Origin: Pseudobutyrivibrio sp. UBA3626
GTDB lineage: Bacteria; Bacillota; Clostridia; Lachnospirales; Lachnospiraceae
Length of the DNA stretch: 64,000 nt
Reading direction: 5' to 3'
Assembly (NCBI GenBank): GCA_002373675.1
Contig: DFLF01000017.1
Location: 1-64,000 of the forward strand
A program made the translations under genes and the position numbers. The notes under the pieces are model-generated. The model saw only the letters and a list, made by a program, of their open reading frames with translations, ran no database searches and was not told the origin of the DNA. Shown here piece by piece: positions 1 through 9,939 of this stretch (positions are counted from its first letter, which is position 1; each line of letters starts with the position of its first letter).

Positions 1-461
1 TACTTCTTACCAACTTCCATAACAACGTCAGAGAACATTTGAATAAATCTTCTATAAGAATCGTATACAAAACGCTCAAACTTAGGATCTGGGTTTCCTT
101 TAATCATAGCCTCAACTACTTCATCATTAAGACCCAGGTTGAGGATAGTATCCATCATACCAGGCATAGAAGCACGTGCACCAGAACGAACAGATACTAG
201 AAGTGGATTCTTAAGATCTCCAAACTTCTTGCCATTCTCTTTCTCCATCCATGCAACGCCTTCCATGGTCTGAGACATAATCTCATCATTAATTTTTCTT
301 CCGTCCTCATAATACTGAGTACATGCCTCTGTTGTGATTGTAAAACCTTGTGGTACTGGAAGACCGATTTCAGTCATCTCTGCAAGGTTAGCTCCCTTAC
401 CGCCAAGTAAGTTACGCATGGTCATGTTACCTTCTTTGAAGGTGTAAACCCATTTTGCCAT
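1..461 (-). CDS. ppdK: pyruvate, phosphate dikinase, N-terminal part (runs off the window)
   Basis: Partial gene cut by the window edge; about 153 N-terminal codons are present. The enzyme interconverts pyruvate, ATP and phosphate with phosphoenolpyruvate, AMP and pyrophosphate in the cytoplasm. The translation begins MAKWVYTFKEG and continues through GGKGANLAEM, then VPQGFTITTEAC, then SVRSGARASMPGMMDT, all hallmarks of the nucleotide-binding domain of this family. The ATG at 461 follows a strong ribosome binding site (AGGAGG at about 470-475). The chemotaxis receptor gene lies downstream on other sequence to the right, so this gene has its own start region. The call is safe; only the C-terminal two thirds are missing. 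Confidence 0.95.
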   Translation of the reverse strand, partial: MAKWVYTFKEGNMTMRNLLGGKGANLAEMTEIGLPVPQGFTITTEACTQYYEDGRKINDEIMSQTMEGVAWMEKENGKKFGDLKNPLLVSVRSGARASMPGMMDTILNLGLNDEVVEAMIKGNPDPKFERFVYDSYRRFIQMFSDVVMEVGKK

Positions 462-554
462 AATTCTTTTCCTCCTAATAATCTTAAAATATAGCATTTA
501 AACTACAGATAGAACTATTGTAACAATAGACATAAACATTTTCAAGAAGAAAAT

Positions 555-2024
555 CTACTGTTCTGAAACCTCAACCAAGCTTGCTGTAATATCATTAATA
601 TCATTATATCCCGCAACAACATTTCCAATACTTCCATTAAGATTACTAATACTTACGGAAATCTCTTCCATAGCAGCACTTGTTGACTCAACGTTAGCAC
701 TGATATCATTAACATTATCAAGGGTATTAGTAAGCAGTCTCTGAAGAGAATTAGATTGTTCCTCAATATCACGAGCTTTAGCAAGAATCTCATCTGAGTT
801 AGAACGAACAACTTCAAATGATTCTCCAACTTCCTTAACATAGTCATTACACTCTTCTACAGATTCACGACCTTGTGCAATCTCATCAGTAACCTGTTTT
901 GTCTTAGCTTCTACACCATCTAAGATTGAATGAATCTCATCTGTAAACTGAGCAGAAGAATCAGACAGATTACGAATCTCATCGGCAACTACCGCAAAAC
1001 CTTTACCCGCTTCTCCTGCACGAGCGGCCTCAATAGACGCATTAAGTGAGAGCAAATTGGTCTGGTCTGTAATCTCGCCTAATGTTCCTAAGATATTAAC
1101 AATCTTGTTATTTTCTTCAGAAAGTTCTGAGATGGAACGTGATATCTCTCCCATCTTCTCGTTAAGGTTCTCCATTCTTTCAGAAAGGATAACAACTCTC
1201 TTGTCACTATCGGCAATAGCTGTATTAGTCTCGTTAGAAGCTTCTGTCATCTTAATTGATGCTTCAGTAACGCTCTTAATATTATCAACTCCATCACTAA
1301 CCATGCTTCTTATAGTATCAGCTGCTTCAACTTCACTATTAGCACGTCTTGCCACATCCTCTGTAGACTTACTAATCTCGCTCGTTATATCGCCTGATAT
1401 GGTAACGCTTTCTGAAATCTTACCTGATGTGCTATCAAGTACTCCTACAGACTTACTAATCTGAGATAGCAACTTCTCTGCTTTCTCTTTCTCTTCCTGT
1501 GCTTCTTTATTAATCTTCTCAAGCTCAGCAAATTGCTTCTTGGTCATTCTTGAGAGCATAATAAATACAAACATACCAGAAATTATATATACGATAGCAA
1601 TAACTGTTGTATCACTACCCCACTCCGTATCATTAAGGGCACTGTAATATGCAAAATGGAAATATATCATTTCAGCGACACAACATATAGCCTGCAAAGC
1701 AATTACACGAATATCTTCATACATAACCACAAAGAAAAGTGCCATGAAAACCATCATGTAGTTGGCTCTACAGGGCCAAAATGTCATAAGAAGAAATACC
1801 ATCACAGACATAAAAATTGAAAAAGCAAACATCATTGGAATAGGTGGTAATTTCGATGATAGGAAGAATAGAAGCAGTCCCACAACAACAGCTCCAACTC
1901 CCATTGGAATTGCAGCCATTATCCCAACAAATGGCGCATTAGCAATGGTTCTTAGAAGAATAGATCCAAGCAAAGCCAATGCCAAAAGCTTATTCTTTTT
2001 TCTAATCGTTTCTTTGTAGTTCAT
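555..2024 (-). CDS. methyl-accepting chemotaxis protein without an extracellular sensor domain
   Basis: Chemoreceptor that would pass signals to the CheA/CheW complex at the membrane. Roughly the first 165 residues are a run of about six hydrophobic segments with short loops. No Cache or four-helix periplasmic sensor and no obvious HAMP domain can be seen. The rest is the long helical signalling domain; its hairpin tip DQTNLLSLNASIEAARAGE lies near residues 315-340. I place the start at 2024, because GGAGG lies directly upstream of MNYKETIRK; a longer frame to 2066 lacks such a site. A polytopic sensor suggests detection of a membrane or intracellular cue (inference). No other chemotaxis gene is in the window. 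Confidence 0.9.
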   Translation of the reverse strand: MNYKETIRKKNKLLALALLGSILLRTIANAPFVGIMAAIPMGVGAVVVGLLLFFLSSKLPPIPMMFAFSIFMSVMVFLLMTFWPCRANYMMVFMALFFVVMYEDIRVIALQAICCVAEMIYFHFAYYSALNDTEWGSDTTVIAIVYIISGMFVFIMLSRMTKKQFAELEKINKEAQEEKEKAEKLLSQISKSVGVLDSTSGKISESVTISGDITSEISKSTEDVARRANSEVEAADTIRSMVSDGVDNIKSVTEASIKMTEASNETNTAIADSDKRVVILSERMENLNEKMGEISRSISELSEENNKIVNILGTLGEITDQTNLLSLNASIEAARAGEAGKGFAVVADEIRNLSDSSAQFTDEIHSILDGVEAKTKQVTDEIAQGRESVEECNDYVKEVGESFEVVRSNSDEILAKARDIEEQSNSLQRLLTNTLDNVNDISANVESTSAAMEEISVSISNLNGSIGNVVAGYNDINDITASLVEVSEQ

Positions 2025-2174
2025 AAAAACCTCCAGCATTTTCAACCCCAAATATATAAGTCTCAAATGAATATATATAATTTTGAATTATATTTCACAT
2101 AAAATATGAAATATGTGTGAATTCCTACATAGATATATTAAACCTAAACAATATATATTGTAAATAAAAACATA

Positions 2175-3572
2175 TTAGAAAGTAAATTTATCTTTGAAAT
2201 AATCCTCAAGTTCGTCAATTTGTACCCTGACCTGTTCCATTGTATCTCTATCGCGAACTGTAACAGCATTATCTTCTTCTGAATCAAAATCATAAGTTAC
2301 ACAGAAAGGTGTACCTATTTCATCCTGACGGCGATAACGTTTACCGATGTTTCCTCTATCATCATATTCACAATTATAAAGTTTTGAAAGATTTGTAAAT
2401 ACCTTAGTTGCTCCTTCATTAAGCTTCTTGGATAATGGAAGCACTCCAATCTTAACCGGAGCAAGAGCCGGATGAAAATGAAGAACTGTTCTTAAGTCAG
2501 GCTTCTCTTCTGTTCCAATATCCTCTTCGTCATAAGCCGCACAAAGAAATGCAAGAAGAATTCTATCTGCTCCAAGAGAAGGCTCAATTACGTAAGGTAT
2601 ATACTTCTCTCCTGATTCATCATCAAAATAGGTAAGATCCTGCTTAGATGTATCCTGATGACATGTAAGGTCATAATCAGTTCTATCAGCAATACCCCAA
2701 AGTTCTCCCCATCCAAATGGGAACATGAACTCAATATCAGTTGTACCCTTAGAATAAAATGCCAGTTCCGCAGGGTCATGATCGCGAAGTCTAAGCTCCT
2801 CTTCCTTCATTCCGAGGGAAAGAAGCCAGTTATAACAAAACGTTCTCCAATACTCAAACCACTCAAGATCAGTATCAGGTTTGCAGAAAAACTCTAACTC
2901 CATTTGTTCGAATTCTCTTGTTCTAAAAATAAAATTACCCGGAGTAATCTCATTTCTAAAAGACTTACCAATCTGTGCTATACCAAAAGGAAGCTTCTTT
3001 CTGGAAGTACGCTGAACATTCTTGAAGTTAACAAATATTCCTTGTGCTGTCTCAGGACGAAGATATACAGTGTTCTTCGCATCTTCAGTAACACCCATAA
3101 AACTCTTGAACATAAGATTAAACTGTCTTATATCAGTAAAATTATGCTTACCACAAGTAGGACATGGAACGCTGTTAGACTTAATAAATTCCATCATCTC
3201 TTCGGCACTCCAGCCATCCACAGAAGTCTCTAATGTAATATCATTATCCTTCGCAAAATTCTCAATTACCTGGTCTGCTCTAAATCTCTCATGACATTCC
3301 TTACAATCCATTAGAGGATCAGAGAAACCGCCAAGATGTCCTGAAGCAACCCATGTCTGAGGATTCATAATAATTGCACTGTCGATTCCAACATTATATG
3401 GATTCTCCTGTACAAACTTCTGCCACCATGCCTTCTTAATATTATTCTTAAGCTCTACTCCAAGATTGCCATAATCCCAGCTATTGGCAAGGCCTCCATA
3501 TATCTCAGAACCGGGATATACGAATCCTCTGGCTTTACATAGAGCCACTATTTTATCCATTGTCTTTTCCAT
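2175..3572 (-). CDS. glyS: glycyl-tRNA synthetase, alpha2 dimer type
   Basis: Cytoplasmic class II aminoacyl-tRNA synthetase charging tRNA-Gly. It has 465 residues, the usual size for the single-chain dimeric form. Motif 2 is visible in FRNEITPGNFIFRTREFEQM and motif 3 in GADRILLAFL, with the C-terminal anticodon-binding domain starting at PALAPVKIGVLPL. A CKECHERF...CPTCGKH region supplies a zinc-binding-type insertion between motifs 1 and 2. The start MEKTMDKIVALCKARG is preceded by AAGGAAT. It lies just downstream of the recO/membrane-protein cluster on the same strand and may be its last gene or have its own promoter. Confidence 0.95.
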   Translation of the reverse strand: MEKTMDKIVALCKARGFVYPGSEIYGGLANSWDYGNLGVELKNNIKKAWWQKFVQENPYNVGIDSAIIMNPQTWVASGHLGGFSDPLMDCKECHERFRADQVIENFAKDNDITLETSVDGWSAEEMMEFIKSNSVPCPTCGKHNFTDIRQFNLMFKSFMGVTEDAKNTVYLRPETAQGIFVNFKNVQRTSRKKLPFGIAQIGKSFRNEITPGNFIFRTREFEQMELEFFCKPDTDLEWFEYWRTFCYNWLLSLGMKEEELRLRDHDPAELAFYSKGTTDIEFMFPFGWGELWGIADRTDYDLTCHQDTSKQDLTYFDDESGEKYIPYVIEPSLGADRILLAFLCAAYDEEDIGTEEKPDLRTVLHFHPALAPVKIGVLPLSKKLNEGATKVFTNLSKLYNCEYDDRGNIGKRYRRQDEIGTPFCVTYDFDSEEDNAVTVRDRDTMEQVRVQIDELEDYFKDKFTF

Positions 3573-3626
3573 AAATATATTCCTTTATTCCTTTCTATAT
3601 GCGCGTGCAGATGCCCATACAATGAA

Positions 3627-4349
3627 TTACTTATACACTATTGTAGTAAGAACAGTAGCATCTTTATTGCCATCAGGCTGTGATATTGATACCTGGTCTT
3701 TCTTATCAATTGTTGTGCAGGCATCAGATATTGCAGTAATATCCGATGGTGTAACTATGCTTTCATTAGCACGAACAAGAATAACCTTCTTACTATCATC
3801 TCCCATCATATCTTCTACAGAAATGGCATCTTTCTTCTGTCCATCACTTACACTTGAAAATGTGTCCTGGAAGTCATACCCTGCTGCTTTAGCTTCACCA
3901 ACTGTTCCAATGAACAACTCATTACCTGTAAAAAGCTTATAAGCACTATAATCAGAGTATTCCATTCTAAGATATGCTTTGCCGTCTTTTACTTTAACTT
4001 TTTTGAATTTGACTTTGCCCACATTGTTATGACTATTGTAATCATCAACAAGTTCCTTCGTATATTTCTCTAATTCATCCTCGTCATAATTACTTTCACT
4101 AAAATCATCAACTTCGTCCATAACGATAGAACCATCGCTTTCCACTTTCATTGTTGTTGTTTCAGCAAAACTAGAACCAGAGACAAGTTTGACAATCAAG
4201 AATACAATTAGTGCAATTACTGCAATGGCACCAACAAGCATCCCTGCTAATATTAACCTTTTCTTCATCAATTTCTTTCGACGAATAGCTTTACGTCTTG
4301 CAACTGAATTCGCATTATTAGCTGGTCTTCTTACCGGCTGTTCACTCAT
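3627..4349 (-). CDS. membrane-anchored protein of unknown function
   Basis: I do not recognise a family. The product (240 residues) has a very basic N-terminus (RRKAIRRKKLMKKR), then one transmembrane helix near residues 30-52, then a soluble domain that should face outside, rich in Asp, Ser and Lys. This is a type II, single-pass topology. The start MSEQPVRRP at 4349 is chosen because AAGGAGG precedes it; an in-frame ATG at 4370 has no site. It follows recO by about 50 bp on the same strand and is probably the tail of the glmM-recO operon, which does not reveal a function. Confidence 0.7.
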   Translation of the reverse strand: MSEQPVRRPANNANSVARRKAIRRKKLMKKRLILAGMLVGAIAVIALIVFLIVKLVSGSSFAETTTMKVESDGSIVMDEVDDFSESNYDEDELEKYTKELVDDYNSHNNVGKVKFKKVKVKDGKAYLRMEYSDYSAYKLFTGNELFIGTVGEAKAAGYDFQDTFSSVSDGQKKDAISVEDMMGDDSKKVILVRANESIVTPSDITAISDACTTIDKKDQVSISQPDGNKDATVLTTIVYK

Positions 4350-4399
4350 AATATATCCTCCTTGATACACTCAATCTAGCGTATTATATATTTTTTCAA

Positions 4400-5137
4400 C
4401 TACATTTTCAAGAACTCAACTGAATTAAATTCATGATTCATATATTTAACTTCAAGCCTTTTTACCACGTCTATGAATTCTTCTCTAATATCAGGTTTTA
4501 ATTCGAAAGAAAAAAGCTTCTTAATGTCTGAACCTGCCACATATTGCAGGGCATATAATGTGCTTTTACTTAGCATAATTCCACTTTTGTCTCCTGATTT
4601 ACACTGATTGCAAAGAACCCCTTCCAAATTACCCGAAAGCATAACTAATTCATCCCCGGTGCCACAGTTCTTACATTCAAAGAGATTAGGATATTCGCCA
4701 TTAATAATCATGGTCTTAAGTTCATAAATGTATCTTATAAGTTCTAAATCTCTTCCATCTTTTCCAATAACCTGAAGGGCTCTATACAGGAGAAGGAGTC
4801 TCATTTTCTCATCAGCATTTTCCTGTGCATAATAATTAGCAACCTCAAGAAAAAATGACCCCATCATCATATTATCAATATCTGATGTGACACTTGTAAA
4901 ATACTCTATGGCATTTGCCTTATTAACAGTATATGAAGACCTTCCTCTATACAGTTCAAATTCTCCATAGATAAATGCATTGCTTATTCCAACATATGGA
5001 GAATTAGGCTTTCTTGCACCTCTTACAAAGGCCGCCACTTTTCCTGCTTCTTTCGTAAGAAGCACTATTCGCTTGTCATATTCACCTATAGGCATAGACG
5101 ATAGAACTATGCCATTAACCAATAAATTACCTGGCAA
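4400..5137 (-). CDS. recO: DNA repair protein RecO
   Basis: Recombination mediator of the RecFOR pathway that helps load RecA on single-stranded DNA. The N-terminal OB-fold reads GIVLSSMPIGEYDKRIVLLT and is followed by VRGARKPNSPYVG. A four-cysteine zinc site (CKNCG ... CNQC) lies near residues 150-180, as in Firmicute RecO. The length of 245 residues is typical. The start appears to be TTG at 5137, one base after the era stop codon, with GGAAGG upstream, so translation is probably coupled to era. The era-recO pair is a common gene order in Clostridia. Confidence 0.93.
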   Translation of the reverse strand: MPGNLLVNGIVLSSMPIGEYDKRIVLLTKEAGKVAAFVRGARKPNSPYVGISNAFIYGEFELYRGRSSYTVNKANAIEYFTSVTSDIDNMMMGSFFLEVANYYAQENADEKMRLLLLYRALQVIGKDGRDLELIRYIYELKTMIINGEYPNLFECKNCGTGDELVMLSGNLEGVLCNQCKSGDKSGIMLSKSTLYALQYVAGSDIKKLFSFELKPDIREEFIDVVKRLEVKYMNHEFNSVEFLKM

Positions 5138-5138
5138 T

Positions 5139-6059
5139 TTACTCGCCTTCCTGTTTATATCCGAAATTCTTAACTAGAAAATCACTATCTCTCCAATCCT
5201 TCTTAACCTTAACCCAGAGTTTGAGATTAACGTGTTTATCTAAGGTATGCTCTATCTCATATCTTGCATTCGAGCCAATCTTCTTAAGCATAGAGCCATT
5301 TTTTCCAATGACAATTCCCTTATGAGATTCCTTCTCGCAGACAATAGTTGCATCAACATCCCATAGCTCTTTATCAGCTCTTCTCTTCATCTTGTCAATA
5401 GATACGGCTATACCGTGTGGAACCTCTTCACTGAGAGCATGAAGGGACTTCTCACGAATTATCTCTGCAATAATCTGTCTCTCCGGCTGATCAGTTAGTG
5501 TATCTGCATCATAGTACATAGGTCCATATGGTAAATGCTTATATATAACGTCAATAAGTTCATCACAGTTAGTTCCTTTTAGCGCGGAAAGTGGAACTAT
5601 ATCATTAAAATCACTCAACTTGCTAAAATTCTTAATTGCCTCAGCAACTCTTTCCTTAGAAACCTTGTCAACCTTATTAATTACAAGGATTACAGGTATA
5701 TCAAGCCCCCATAGTTGACTCGCGATTCTACTATCTGTTTTCCCTATTATTTCGTCGGGTTCCACAAGCCACAACAGTACATCCACACCCTCTACAGCTT
5801 GTTTTACCACATTTACCATATATTCCCCAAGCTTATTTTTCGCCTTATGAATTCCAGGTGTATCTACAAATATCATTTGAAACCTGTCTTCATCAGTAAG
5901 AACAGTCTGTATCCTGTTACGAGTAGTCTGGGGCTTATTGCTTGTAATTGCAATCTTAGTCCCAATCAAATGGTTCATAAGGGTCGATTTACCAACATTC
6001 GGCCTTCCTATAATTGTTACAAACCCGGACTTAAATCTTTTATTTTGACTCTCACTCAT
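5139..6059 (-). CDS. era: GTPase Era
   Basis: Essential GTPase acting in 16S rRNA maturation and 30S subunit assembly. The G1 motif GRPNVGKST is near residues 18-26, G3 is DTPG and G4 is NKVD. The C-terminal third holds the KH RNA-binding domain, with GIVIGKNGSMLKKIG as the GxxG loop. The length of 306 residues matches the family. It lies between the M16C protease gene and recO on the same strand with very short gaps, so it is part of one operon. Confidence 0.96.
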   Translation of the reverse strand: MSESQNKRFKSGFVTIIGRPNVGKSTLMNHLIGTKIAITSNKPQTTRNRIQTVLTDEDRFQMIFVDTPGIHKAKNKLGEYMVNVVKQAVEGVDVLLWLVEPDEIIGKTDSRIASQLWGLDIPVILVINKVDKVSKERVAEAIKNFSKLSDFNDIVPLSALKGTNCDELIDVIYKHLPYGPMYYDADTLTDQPERQIIAEIIREKSLHALSEEVPHGIAVSIDKMKRRADKELWDVDATIVCEKESHKGIVIGKNGSMLKKIGSNARYEIEHTLDKHVNLKLWVKVKKDWRDSDFLVKNFGYKQEGE

Positions 6060-6090
6060 CTTCTATTTCCTCATAAAACCCGCTTAATTG

Positions 6091-9000
6091 TTATTGCAAT
6101 TGCGAAATACTGTCAAACATTTCAGCATTTTCTTCAATGATATCTTCATTACCTATTACACATAAGCAGTTCTGCTTCATTACGCCATCAATCAAATCTG
6201 ATAGTTTTCTTATATCATCCGGCGTAGCATTAAGAACCTCATCTCTTTCCTTCTGCAATACTTCTTCCGTTACCCCTTCCATATACATATGAAGGCCTCT
6301 TTGCCCTCTCTGGGACGGAGAAAGTGGCATATCAAGAGCTGATACAGCACCAATAACGAACTTCGTCATATCTCTTTCACTAACGTCAAAATCTCTAACA
6401 TAATCTGCTATCTTCTCGTACACTTCATTAGTTTTTCGAAGGTTTGGATCTCTATAAGATACAACAGACATATTACCATTTCTGCTAATCTTAGTCATAC
6501 AGCCATATGCACCACCTTGAACTCGTACATTTATCCACAGATAATCATAATTTAATATAACTTTAAGAACTCTAAGATATCCGCTGAAATCATATCCAAG
6601 CGCTCTAAAATTACCACCTCTGGCAACATACTGTATCTGGGATGCATCCTTAAATGCTTCATTTTTCTTTACACATATCATTTTAGCAGAAGATTTTCTG
6701 TAATTATTAGTAAATAAATGACGACCAAGACGAGGAAGATATGTATTGAGCTGACTATATATCTTGTCATCCCCGGTTGTACTGACAAGTAAGTTAGAAC
6801 TTCTGAAAATTGAGTGAGTCATCTCTATACACTTCTTCTGAAGCTCATGACATCTGCTGTCAAAATTCTCTTCTAACTCCCTTATAAATCTGTAATACTC
6901 TATTCCAGATAATTTATCTGCAAGAAGGGAATTCTTGGATATTGAAGCTTGCGCCCTCATACTTGCCAGAACATGGGCTGCTCTATTCATTGATGTCTCA
7001 AGCCTCGTACGCTCAAGCTTAACAAGAGTCTTAAGTCTTCCGGCATCAGAAAAGTCTGAATGAAGAATAATTTCTTCTATAAGGTCAGTTGCATACATTA
7101 TGTTATCACTTATAAACTTACTCTTTACAGCAAAATACAGAGTGTAGTCATCAGATGTCCTAGAAAAATTAGACAGTTCTGTACTAAATCCTCCAGTCAA
7201 AATATCAATTTCATTAGACAATTCTGTATAAGAGTACTTCTCAGTATCTACAACTCCAAGTATCCTTGAAAGAAATGATACATAAGGCAAATCTTCAAGC
7301 GATATATGATCTAAATTAAACAAAAGACTAAGATAATGAATATTAGATGTATCAATATTATGATGTAACACCTTTATATTGCCAATGCTCTTCTCTGTAA
7401 GATCAATAGGTCTTATTTCTCTTCTTAGGTCCTGTCTTGTAAGCATAGGTAACTTCGCCAAATCTTCATCAGAAGAAGGCGTCATTTGGTATTCTTTAAG
7501 ATGCGCCGTATTATCAACTATTCTCTTTATTTCTTCCTTTGATAAAGAAGCTTTCTTCTCTGCAAGCTTCTTCTTTAGTGCTTCGTCTTCTTCTGTAGTC
7601 ATTCCCTTTCTGGGTTTTGAAATAACAATTGCTGCAAATTTATTATCTAAGAAGCACTCCTTGATAATATTATTAAAATAGTCAGTTCCTATCTCTTTCT
7701 TTAGCTCTTTTAGCATTTTTAGATCATTCATTCTGATAAACGGATTACTAGAATCATATATCCAATTATCAAGAATATCTAATCCATACATTAATCCCTT
7801 TGGATAGGAGCCAAAGTCTGCTTCTCTAACTCTAAATTCTATAGTATTAATACATGCAAGAAGAGCCTTCTTATCAACACCTTCTTTAGACTGCTGTTCT
7901 AATACTGTTCTAATTATCTCTAAGAATCTATCTTCATCTTCTGCTTTCGCATTTTTTACACCGATAGAAAAAACAGGTTGCTTGATACCACTATCAAGGC
8001 CTCCCATTACAGCTTTACCCACTCCTGCTTTGTTAAGCTCCTTACGAATTGGAGCACCACTGCAATTAAGAAGAGCATAATCAAGCATTTCAAGAGCAAC
8101 AAGCTTCTTGGTATCATTTCCCACATCCATACAATAATTAATTGTAAGATAAGTTGCATCCTCTTCACTTTCACCAGCTGCAATAGGATATTCCTTCTCT
8201 ACCCTTACAACATCCGAAAATGGCTCTTGACTATGAATTGAGGAATTAATGCTTTGCATTTCATAATTGCACAGATATTCTTTATCAATATAATCAAGCT
8301 TCTCATACATATCACAATTTCCATATAGGTAAATGTATGAATTAGAAGGATGATAATACTTCTTATAAAAGGCCTCGAAATCCTCGTATGTAAGCTCTGG
8401 AATAACCTTAGGATTACCACCAGATTCATGATGATATTCAGTATCCGGGAACAGAGCACTCATGATTTCTCTATCCAGAAGAGAATCAGGTGATGAAAAC
8501 GCACCTTTCATCTCATTATATACAACACCATTAATAGTTAATTCATCCTCTTCTGACTCTAACTCATAATGCCAGCCTTCCTGCTCAAATATCTCTTTGT
8601 GTTTGAAGATATTAGGGTGAAATACTGCATCTAAATATACATCCATAAGGTTCTGAAAATCTTTATCATTGCAACTGGCTACAGGATAAACAGTCTTATC
8701 CGGATAAGTCATGGCATTAAGAAATGTATTAAGTGAACCCTTGGCTAATTCCACAAAAGGATCCTTTATTGGATATTTGTCAGAACCACATAGCACAGAG
8801 TGTTCCATAATATGTGGTGCACCCGTAGAATCAAAAGGTGGTGTCCGAAATCCAATGAAGAAAACCTTATTATCTTCGTCTTCATCTGGAATAATTGCTA
8901 TCTTTGCCTTTGTCTTCTTATGGCTAAGTAAATAACCTGTCTTTCTAATATCATCAAGATATTTCTCTTCTATTAGTTCATAGGAATCTGGAATTCTCAT
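6091..9000 (-). CDS. M16C family zinc metallopeptidase (PreP-like, insulinase fold)
   Basis: Large clam-shell protease of 969 residues, close to the usual size of presequence-protease relatives in Clostridia; it degrades small unfolded peptides. The inverted zinc motif HxxEH is at residues 63-67 (H-I-M-E-H), and the third zinc ligand is likely the Glu in YNEMKGAF further on. No signal peptide is seen, so a cytoplasmic role is likely. It starts 15 bp after pyrF and is followed by era, so it is co-transcribed with pyrimidine and ribosome-assembly genes. This linkage looks like operon packing rather than shared function. Confidence 0.92.
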   Translation of the reverse strand: MRIPDSYELIEEKYLDDIRKTGYLLSHKKTKAKIAIIPDEDEDNKVFFIGFRTPPFDSTGAPHIMEHSVLCGSDKYPIKDPFVELAKGSLNTFLNAMTYPDKTVYPVASCNDKDFQNLMDVYLDAVFHPNIFKHKEIFEQEGWHYELESEEDELTINGVVYNEMKGAFSSPDSLLDREIMSALFPDTEYHHESGGNPKVIPELTYEDFEAFYKKYYHPSNSYIYLYGNCDMYEKLDYIDKEYLCNYEMQSINSSIHSQEPFSDVVRVEKEYPIAAGESEEDATYLTINYCMDVGNDTKKLVALEMLDYALLNCSGAPIRKELNKAGVGKAVMGGLDSGIKQPVFSIGVKNAKAEDEDRFLEIIRTVLEQQSKEGVDKKALLACINTIEFRVREADFGSYPKGLMYGLDILDNWIYDSSNPFIRMNDLKMLKELKKEIGTDYFNNIIKECFLDNKFAAIVISKPRKGMTTEEDEALKKKLAEKKASLSKEEIKRIVDNTAHLKEYQMTPSSDEDLAKLPMLTRQDLRREIRPIDLTEKSIGNIKVLHHNIDTSNIHYLSLLFNLDHISLEDLPYVSFLSRILGVVDTEKYSYTELSNEIDILTGGFSTELSNFSRTSDDYTLYFAVKSKFISDNIMYATDLIEEIILHSDFSDAGRLKTLVKLERTRLETSMNRAAHVLASMRAQASISKNSLLADKLSGIEYYRFIRELEENFDSRCHELQKKCIEMTHSIFRSSNLLVSTTGDDKIYSQLNTYLPRLGRHLFTNNYRKSSAKMICVKKNEAFKDASQIQYVARGGNFRALGYDFSGYLRVLKVILNYDYLWINVRVQGGAYGCMTKISRNGNMSVVSYRDPNLRKTNEVYEKIADYVRDFDVSERDMTKFVIGAVSALDMPLSPSQRGQRGLHMYMEGVTEEVLQKERDEVLNATPDDIRKLSDLIDGVMKQNCLCVIGNEDIIEENAEMFDSISQLQ

Positions 9001-9015
9001 ATTGTCTCCCCATCA

Positions 9016-9939
9016 TTAATTAAGTGCTGCTTCTATATCTTCTCTCATATCAATAACCGCTTGTCTTGCTGCATCAGCATAACCTTCTTCTCCATACTTA
9101 GAATATGCATCATTCTTATATGCAGCAATAATACCTCTTGAGCTATTAATTATTGCTCCTAGTCCATCTTCATTGAAGAAATGAACCAAATCCTTACCTT
9201 TACCACCCTGTGCTCCATAACCAGGCACAAGAATATAGGTATTCGGCATAACCCGCCTCATAACTTTACCAACCTCAGGATAGGTTGCGCCAACAACAGC
9301 TCCAACGGATGAGTAACCGCATTTACCAATTAAATCCTTGCCCCACTCATCAACCTTGGCACCTACATGCTCGTATAACGGCTTTCCTTCCATATCTTTG
9401 TCCTGAAATTCTCCGCTACTAGGATTAGATGTCTTAACAAGGATAAATATTCCCTTGCCTTCCTTCTTACATACATCTGTAAATGGTGTTATTCCATCAC
9501 TTCCCAGATATGGATTAACAGTTGCAAAGTCTTCATCAAAGACTTTTATCTTCTCTCCACCTATATCTATTGAGCCAAGATGCGCAATTGCATAGGATTC
9601 TGAAGTGGAACCTATGTCGCCTCTCTTAACATCACCAATAATAACAAGCCCTTTACTCTTGGCATATTTAACTGTTTCGCTAAATGCCACAAGACCAGGA
9701 AGTCCGAATTGTTCATACATAGCAATCTGAGGCTTTACTGCCGGAATAAGATCATATGTAGAATCAATTATTCCTTTGTTAAATTCTAGAATTGCCTGTG
9801 CCGCACCTTCTAATGTCTTGCCATAATCTTTATACGCTTTCTCTAATATAAAGTCCGGTATAAAACCAAGTTTTGGATCAAGACCTACAACAATAGGAGC
9901 GTTAGTCTTCTTAATCTTCTCAACTAAAGTATCAATCAT
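9016..9939 (-). CDS. pyrF: orotidine 5'-phosphate decarboxylase
   Basis: Last step of UMP synthesis: orotidine monophosphate to UMP plus CO2. The catalytic Lys/Asp network is visible in IGDVKRGDIGST. The C-terminal phosphate-binding part is VPGYGAQGGKG. With 307 residues it belongs to the longer second subfamily, not the short E. coli type. Its ATG overlaps the pyrC stop by four bases, indicating translational coupling. Together with pyrC it covers two steps of the pathway; the other pyr genes are not in this window. Confidence 0.95.
   Translation of the reverse strand: MIDTLVEKIKKTNAPIVVGLDPKLGFIPDFILEKAYKDYGKTLEGAAQAILEFNKGIIDSTYDLIPAVKPQIAMYEQFGLPGLVAFSETVKYAKSKGLVIIGDVKRGDIGSTSESYAIAHLGSIDIGGEKIKVFDEDFATVNPYLGSDGITPFTDVCKKEGKGIFILVKTSNPSSGEFQDKDMEGKPLYEHVGAKVDEWGKDLIGKCGYSSVGAVVGATYPEVGKVMRRVMPNTYILVPGYGAQGGKGKDLVHFFNEDGLGAIINSSRGIIAAYKNDAYSKYGEEGYADAARQAVIDMREDIEAALN

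Noticed and set aside
1057..2019. Plus-strand frames opposite the chemotaxis receptor
   Set aside because: No ribosome binding sites or family features; they lie fully within a well-supported gene on the other strand.
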